From CAYZPE01 sp964626625 (GTDB lineage: Bacteria > Patescibacteriota > Minisyncoccia > Phycocordibacterales > CAYZPE01), in contig CAZVFV010000028.1 in assembly GCA_964626625.1 (NCBI GenBank), positions 1 through 9,882 on the forward strand: 9,882 bases of DNA, written 5' to 3'. Position 1 is the stretch's first letter; the number at the start of each line of letters is the position of its first letter. Positions 5,078 through 9,882 of this stretch are shown here, in pieces. The notes under the pieces are model-generated. The model did not search any database. It was not told where the DNA came from and saw only the letters and a program-made list of their open reading frames with translations. Made by a program: the position numbers and the translations under genes.

Positions 5078-7759
5078 TTAAGCTAAAGGGTGAAACTTAC
5101 GATAGAACAATTTTCTCATTTCTTCAACTATAATAATAGAAAATGAAACGACCACTATACCCATCCACTCAGCTAAAGAAAGTGCAACTGTGTGAAAAAC
5201 AGCTTGACCAAACGAAGTGTAAATAATTAACATATGAAGTGCAATTGCAATAAATGTCGACACAACAAGAAACTTATTTTTAAATGGATTTGAAGTAAAA
5301 ATTGAACCCTGTTCTGAACGACAATTCCATACATTAAACCACTGGAATACTGCAAGTACTGTGAGAGCAATTGTTCCTGCTTTCACCAAATCTGTTTGGT
5401 ACACTTCAGCAAACAAAATCAAACTACCGATAGTCATTGCGGTTGCCATAATCAAAGTTCGAATGATCATTGTTCTATCAATAAGCGCTCCGTGTCTATG
5501 GCGCCTCCGTCCTAGTTTTTCTTTTGGCTCAGCTGCAAAAGAAACAACCAGAAAACCCCCCGTCACTAAGTTAAGCCAGAGGATTTGAGTCGGCAAAAGA
5601 GGTAGTGGAAGAGCAAGTAATACTGCAAAAGCAATAGTTAAAAACTCACCAAGACCAGTAGAAAAAAGATACACTAAAACCTTTCGTATGGTTGCATAAA
5701 TAGACCTTCCTTCTTCAATTGCTGAAACGATACTTTTAAAATTATCATCGAGAAGAATAATGTCGGAGGCCTCTTTAGTAACCTCAGTTCCTGTTTTACC
5801 CATAGCAATTCCTAGATCAGCAGCAACAAGAGAGAGGGCGTCGTTAACACCATCTCCCGTCATTGCTACGATATTCCCTGCTCTTTGAAAAGCCTCCACA
5901 ATTCGAAGTTTATGTTCAGGAGCAACCCGTGCAAAAACAGAAACATGTGAGATTTTTTTTACAAGATCAGCATCATTCGTTCCTTCGATCTCTTTACCTG
6001 TAAGAACACGATCGCCATCTTTAAAAATACCAGCCTGCCTTGCGATTGCCTCTGCTGTAATTTGATGATCACCCGTAATCATCACCACCTTAACTCCACT
6101 CGACTCAGCTAATTCAACAGATTCACGAACCTCCTGTCGAAGAACGTCTCTCATTGCAACTAAACCAACAAAAGTAAGTTGAGGAAGAGTCTCTGCCGAA
6201 ACTGTCTTGGGAGCTTTTTTGTTTATAGCACAAGCTAAAACTCGCAGACCTTGTGAAGAAAATTTTTGCACAGCTTTTTCTATGTCAGAAAGATCATGAA
6301 CACTCATCTTCTTTGCACGGCCCATGTATATAGAAGAACATAAACGAACAACCTCTTCAGGAGCACCGACAACTGTTAGAAATTTTCCTTGTGATGTTTT
6401 GTGAAGAGTTCCATGAAATTTTGTTTTAGTATCAAAAGGAATGTCTAAAATTTGTGGCTCTTCTTTCTCGAGCTCATCTTTATCAAAACCAATTTTTTTT
6501 CCAAGAACATACAAAGCTGCCTCTGTTGGCTCTCCAGAAGCTTTCCATCTTTTTTCCTCTGTATCAAAAAAAGCTCTGGCACCTGCGCAAAAAGAACTAA
6601 TCTTGCCTATTAATAAAATCTCAGGATGGTTCGATACATCAATAACACTTCCTCCTGTCGATATATTTCCTGAATTATCATACCCATTTCCTGTTATATC
6701 GTACTCATGACCTTTCGTATATATTTTCTGAACCATGAGCTCATTTTTGGTAATCGTCCCTGTTTTATCGACAGCAATAACATCAGCTTGACCAAGTGCC
6801 TCAACTGCCTGAAGTCGTTTTACTAATGCATTACGTTTTGCCATACGAGAAACTCCAGCAGCAAGAACTAGAGTTATAACAATAGGAAGTCCTTCTGGTA
6901 CTACAGAAACCGCCACTGCAACAGCAGTGAAAAACATTTCCTTAACAGAATTTCCATATAAAAGTCCGATAATAAACAGAAGAATACTCGCAACACCTAC
7001 AATAATTGAAATAAAACGAGAAAGTATTTTAATATCAGCCTTTAATGGCATTTCAGTGTCAAAAGAAGAAATCTTTTTTGAAATTTGTCCGATAACAGTA
7101 TTTTCGCCTGTACCAACCACAACAGCTTTTGCATGACCAGACACAATAAATGTTCCTCTAAAGAACATGTTTTTCTGATCAGATGTTTGGATTCCAGAAC
7201 CCTCAATAACATCTACCATCTTAAGAACTGATTCTGATTCTCCAGTAAGAACTGACTCATCAACCTTGCATGAATTAGAAAAAAGTATTCGAGCATCTGC
7301 GGAAACCTTGTCACCCTCTTTAAGTACAAGAATATCTCCGGGAACAACTTCCTTACCCGAAATACTTATTTCTATACCGTCTCGAATAACATAAGCGGAA
7401 GTTTCAACAAACTTGCGTAAAGCAGAAAGTGCCCCTTCTGCCTTACCTTCCTGAACTACTCCAATAATTGCATTTACCAAAAGTACGGCCAGGATAACAA
7501 TAGAGTCCACGTACTCACCAAGAAAGAAAACTACAAGACTCGCAATAAGAAGAAGATATACAAGAGGACTCTCAAACTGATGTCTAAACAAAGAAAGGAT
7601 TGATGTCTTCTTTTCTTTTTTTATATCATTTAAACCATATTTTTCTAAACGCTCCACTATCTCGGGAGAGAGCAGACCTTCTTCTCGTGAAGAAACCTTC
7701 TCCAAAACTTGGGCTGGAGATAATGAATAATATGCAATTTGTAAGGGGTTTGGTTTCAT
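5078..7759 (-). CDS. P2-type cation-transporting ATPase with altered ion and nucleotide site residues
   Basis: An 893-residue membrane pump that uses ATP through a phospho-aspartate intermediate. In order: N-terminal cation-ATPase domain (about 8-60), M1-M2 (about 65-102), actuator domain with LTGES (171-175), M3-M4 (about 248-305) with VPEGLP (287-292), phosphorylation site DKTGTIT (331-337; D331), nucleotide domain with VGAPEEV (464-470), TGDH (562-565), FARVAPEHK (609-617), TGDGVND (634-640), and M5-M10 (about 692-880). The layout is that of SERCA/PMCA-like bacterial pumps. Oddities: the lysine of the usual KGAPE motif is valine (V464); GDGVNDAP is GDGVNDAL; and M6 reads NLVTGG (730-735) where SERCA has NLVTDG, so the ion-binding aspartate is glycine. 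E289 (M4), E705 (M5) and N730/T733 (M6) remain, and 'SEQ' (816-818) fits the M8 Glu of SERCA. The transported ion cannot be assigned. It starts 4 nt after the GH15 stop codon and ends 3 nt before the MYG1-family gene. Confidence 0.95.
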   Translation of the reverse strand: MKPNPLQIAYYSLSPAQVLEKVSSREEGLLSPEIVERLEKYGLNDIKKEKKTSILSLFRHQFESPLVYLLLIASLVVFFLGEYVDSIVILAVLLVNAIIGVVQEGKAEGALSALRKFVETSAYVIRDGIEISISGKEVVPGDILVLKEGDKVSADARILFSNSCKVDESVLTGESESVLKMVDVIEGSGIQTSDQKNMFFRGTFIVSGHAKAVVVGTGENTVIGQISKKISSFDTEMPLKADIKILSRFISIIVGVASILLFIIGLLYGNSVKEMFFTAVAVAVSVVPEGLPIVITLVLAAGVSRMAKRNALVKRLQAVEALGQADVIAVDKTGTITKNELMVQKIYTKGHEYDITGNGYDNSGNISTGGSVIDVSNHPEILLIGKISSFCAGARAFFDTEEKRWKASGEPTEAALYVLGKKIGFDKDELEKEEPQILDIPFDTKTKFHGTLHKTSQGKFLTVVGAPEEVVRLCSSIYMGRAKKMSVHDLSDIEKAVQKFSSQGLRVLACAINKKAPKTVSAETLPQLTFVGLVAMRDVLRQEVRESVELAESSGVKVVMITGDHQITAEAIARQAGIFKDGDRVLTGKEIEGTNDADLVKKISHVSVFARVAPEHKLRIVEAFQRAGNIVAMTGDGVNDALSLVAADLGIAMGKTGTEVTKEASDIILLDDNFKSIVSAIEEGRSIYATIRKVLVYLFSTGLGEFLTIAFAVLLALPLPLLPTQILWLNLVTGGFLVVSFAAEPKEKLGRRRHRHGALIDRTMIIRTLIMATAMTIGSLILFAEVYQTDLVKAGTIALTVLAVFQWFNVWNCRSEQGSIFTSNPFKNKFLVVSTFIAIALHMLIIYTSFGQAVFHTVALSLAEWMGIVVVSFSIIIVEEMRKLFYRKFHPLA

Positions 7760-7763
7760 ATTT

Positions 7764-9737
7764 TTATTCTAGAGGAAAACACACAGGAGCAATTTGTAAT
7801 TGCTCAGCTTTTTCCATATACGCCATGATAGTTGAAACAAATTCAGCATGACTCCAAATCAAAGGAGACACCGAAAGTGCTTCTCCTGTTTTTGGATTAA
7901 TTTGTTCAGGTAACATACCTGCAGATGAAGCGAATCTAATAAGTAAACCGAGCTCGCCCGTAACCCGAGCAAGAGCTGAGCTGTCTGAAGCCCTTGCGAT
8001 CTGAGACTGAATAAACCAAAGGGTTGTTATAAACCAAGGATTTCCTGGGTATTCTGGATCTTTTCTAAAATACATATCACCAACATAGCGAGCTATACCA
8101 AACTCAGGTACCGAAAGTGCTTTTTTATAAGCTTCATATACATGATCAAATAAAGGGTCTTCAGAAGATATAATCTTAAATTTAAATGGACCAAAAAAAC
8201 TTGAAGCATCAGGTGTCTCATCAAAAATAGTTTTTCCCTTATCAATATACACACCCTTATAAAACATATGTGCCTCCTTATTAAACAAATACTCCATAAT
8301 TGAAGTTTTCATGTCCTCTGCTGTTGCTCTATATAGAGCACCCTCTTGTTCCTTACCCAAAAGGTCCGCAAAATTTGAAGCTGCAACAAGACCACTTACA
8401 ACCGAAGAGGCTGTAAAAGTTGAAACTCCAAAACGCTCTTCCCATAAATCGTAACTTGCTTGAGGAAGTTTTGTTTTTTCATCACGAAACCGTACCAGAA
8501 AATCAGCAGCATTTTTTATAAGAGAGTTGTATATGCTCTCTATAAACTCTAAATCCAGAGATGCTTTGTAATGCTCCCATAATCCTGAAAGGATCAGGGC
8601 TGTTTCATCTTCTTGTATGGCGAGCTGACGTTTTCCATCTTTTATCCATGGATGCCACGAGCTCCCTAGTGATTTGTCCGGCTGATATTTGTGAAGCACA
8701 TATCCATCTGGAGTTATGATGTCATTACAAAATGAATAGAATCTTTCAGAAATTTCATGGTACCCTGCCTTGTCTAATGAATTTGCAATAAAAGCACCAT
8801 CTCGTGGCCAAATATAACTATACGTATCTCTTCCATACTGAAAATTGTCTGAATCTCCTGAAGCTAAAATACCTCCTCGACTATCACAGTGAGTTCGAAT
8901 AATAAGTAATGATCTTTTGAAAAAAGAAACCAAGCGTTCATCAAGACCATGGAAGCTAAAATTTCTTTTATTAACCCATGCACGCCAAAAATCTTGAGTA
9001 CTTTTTATAAGATGTTCAGGAGTTTTAAGTAATACATAATTTTGTAAAGCTTGCACTTCCCGCAAAGTCTCACCCAGCACAATCCAGTAATATACTTCTT
9101 GAGATGTTTGAGATTCTAATAAAAAAGAAAAACCAATAACCGAATCGACAGAACCGTGTTCTATAGGATTTTTAGACAATACTCCATCTTCAGCATCTTT
9201 CCATGTTCCCTCTTTCCCTTCAATACCAAAAAGTCCAACACTCCATTCTTGAGGTGCTTTGTCGAGAATTCTCCCTCCAACTAAGAAAACACGCCTACCT
9301 TTGTAATGAACAATACCTTGTAAATTTGGATTGTAATAACCTGTTTCAGCGTGAGTAGTTTCTCCAATTTGAAACTCTTGATTAAAAAACAATCTTACTT
9401 CGCGTTTACTATTAAAAAGATTAGAGACCAACGCTTTTCGTATAAAAATATTTTTTTCATTATAAACAATGTCGGTAAATACAATCTCAATTCCAAGATC
9501 TTGATTCTTTGCAATAATTTTTGAGGAAAGAGTTTCTTCAGTATAGGTAATAGACTTATGCCATGAAGACTCCGAAAGCCATGAAAAACTTCCGTCTACC
9601 CAAATGCCGATTTTATGAACCTTATCTTTACCGACATGATTTTCTAATCCAACATAGGGAAAATAAAAATCACGGACAAGTCCGTCTTTGTCTAAACACA
9701 CCAACATATTCCCGTTTCCTAAAACGAGTGAACGCAT
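7764..9737 (-). CDS. Glycoside hydrolase family 15 (glucoamylase-like)
   Basis: A predicted inverting exo-acting alpha-glucosidase (glucoamylase, glucodextranase or related specificity), 657 residues from the chosen start. An N-terminal beta-sandwich domain (about 1-230) opens MRSLVLGNGNMLVCLDKDG, the usual beginning of bacterial GH15 proteins. The (alpha/alpha)6 catalytic domain follows. Numbered from this ATG: YIWPRDGAF (308-316), with the substrate-contacting Arg-Asp pair; YDLWEERFG (429-437), where the first Glu (E433) matches the general acid E179 of Aspergillus glucoamylase; and LPEQ (609-612), where E611 fits the general base, followed by WSHAEF (628-633). An in-frame ATG at 9824 would add 29 basic residues, but it lies 7 nt from a terminator and before the likely promoter, so ATG 9737 is preferred. 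No signal peptide; cytoplasmic, so it probably acts on internal or imported glucans. First gene of a close-packed run with the ATPase and MYG1-family genes. Confidence 0.92.
   Translation of the reverse strand: MRSLVLGNGNMLVCLDKDGLVRDFYFPYVGLENHVGKDKVHKIGIWVDGSFSWLSESSWHKSITYTEETLSSKIIAKNQDLGIEIVFTDIVYNEKNIFIRKALVSNLFNSKREVRLFFNQEFQIGETTHAETGYYNPNLQGIVHYKGRRVFLVGGRILDKAPQEWSVGLFGIEGKEGTWKDAEDGVLSKNPIEHGSVDSVIGFSFLLESQTSQEVYYWIVLGETLREVQALQNYVLLKTPEHLIKSTQDFWRAWVNKRNFSFHGLDERLVSFFKRSLLIIRTHCDSRGGILASGDSDNFQYGRDTYSYIWPRDGAFIANSLDKAGYHEISERFYSFCNDIITPDGYVLHKYQPDKSLGSSWHPWIKDGKRQLAIQEDETALILSGLWEHYKASLDLEFIESIYNSLIKNAADFLVRFRDEKTKLPQASYDLWEERFGVSTFTASSVVSGLVAASNFADLLGKEQEGALYRATAEDMKTSIMEYLFNKEAHMFYKGVYIDKGKTIFDETPDASSFFGPFKFKIISSEDPLFDHVYEAYKKALSVPEFGIARYVGDMYFRKDPEYPGNPWFITTLWFIQSQIARASDSSALARVTGELGLLIRFASSAGMLPEQINPKTGEALSVSPLIWSHAEFVSTIMAYMEKAEQLQIAPVCFPLE
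7766..7771 (-). promoter_or_regulatory. -10-like box overlapping the GH15 stop, 6 nt before the ATPase ATG
   Basis: The minus strand reads TAGAAT, then AAAAAT, then ATG at 7759. The spacing to the start codon is the same as in front of gatB and the GH15 gene. The hexamer includes the T of the GH15 stop codon. There is no TG extension and no clear -35, so alone it would be weak evidence; it is listed because of the repeated spacing. Confidence 0.25.
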
Positions 9738-9743
9738 AAGTTT

Positions 9744-9752
9744 ATTGTAACA
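9744..9752 (-). promoter_or_regulatory. Extended -10 promoter of the GH15 gene, likely leaderless
   Basis: The minus strand reads TGT-TACAAT (9752-9744), then AAACTT, then ATG at 9737. This is an extended -10 (TG one base before the hexamer) with the expected start at the A of ATG. No convincing -35 is seen 16-18 bp upstream. It lies in the only non-coding gap between the upstream terminator and the first gene of the run, where a promoter is required. Confidence 0.55.
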
Positions 9753-9830
9753 GGAAAGAGAAAAAGCTTTTAGCTTATACCTGTTAGCTTTTAGGAAATG
9801 AGTATGCTTTGCCTGCTTGGGCACTACTAT

Positions 9831-9860
9831 AGAAAAACCCCTCGCTTACGCGAGGGGTTT
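9831..9860 (-). terminator. Rho-independent terminator of the unit upstream of the GH15 gene
   Basis: AAACCCCTCGC (9835-9845) pairs perfectly with GCGAGGGGTTT (9850-9860) around the 4-nt loop TTAC. On the minus strand the 11-bp GC-rich stem is followed by TTTTTCT, a classic intrinsic terminator for a transcript coming from beyond the right edge. On the plus strand the stem is followed by only TTT, so termination there would be weak. The 22 bases to its right (9861-9882) hold no recognisable feature. Confidence 0.88.
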
Positions 9861-9882
9861 GGAGGGACCAAAGTATTAAAGT

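Noticed and set aside
792..9737. Alternative genetic code (TGA as glycine, as in Gracilibacteria/Absconditabacteria)
   Set aside because: All six complete genes read through without TGA as a sense codon and match full family lengths, and glycine is encoded by GGN, so the standard code is adequate.
9861..9882. Possible tRNA or ncRNA 3' end just before the right-edge terminator
   Set aside because: Only 22 bases are visible and they show no acceptor stem, T-loop or other recognisable signature.

Overview
The window looks like a piece of a Patescibacteria (CPR) genome, probably of the Parcubacteria/Paceibacteria type. This rests on moderate AT-richness in most genes, tight packing of genes on one strand, an almost complete lack of Shine-Dalgarno sequences, GatB and Obg proteins of CPR-like sequence, and a left-edge gene that I recall as a multi-copy hypothetical family of CPR genomes. 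The standard genetic code fits: the six complete genes end in TAA or TAG and none needs TGA as a sense codon. The phylum call is an inference from remembered family resemblance, not from a marker tree.

All seven genes lie on the minus strand, so the window reads from right to left. At the right edge is a strong rho-independent terminator (9831-9860) that closes a transcription unit outside the window. The first unit then begins: a GH15 glucoamylase-like glycosidase (start reassigned to 9737), a P2-type cation-transporting ATPase (4-nt gap) and a MYG1-family DHH-type phosphohydrolase/exonuclease (3-nt gap). Obg GTPase (45-nt gap), gatB (27-nt gap) and a PAPS-dependent sulfotransferase (65-nt gap) follow. 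Obg (ribosome assembly) and GatB (tRNA amidation) are core translation functions; the glycosidase, ion pump and sulfotransferase are accessory. I see no direct functional link joining all of them, and the close packing may reflect genome compaction.

The left end (1-791) differs. It holds the first 183 codons of a gene that runs off the left edge. That gene is visibly richer in GC than its neighbours and ends, at the window edge, in a stretch poor in adenine and rich in NNY codons. This looks like the variable region of a diversity-generating-retroelement (DGR) target. It has its own near-perfect sigma70-type promoter and a leader of about 150 nt with several inverted repeats, including a 17-bp perfect one and a small hairpin enclosing the start codon.

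The points most worth checking are: (i) the possible DGR target with a structured, start-sequestering leader; (ii) a -10-like hexamer (TANAAT) placed exactly 6 nt before the ATG of three genes, which suggests leaderless transcription; (iii) an ATPase lacking the usual M6 aspartate and the usual nucleotide-binding-domain lysine.
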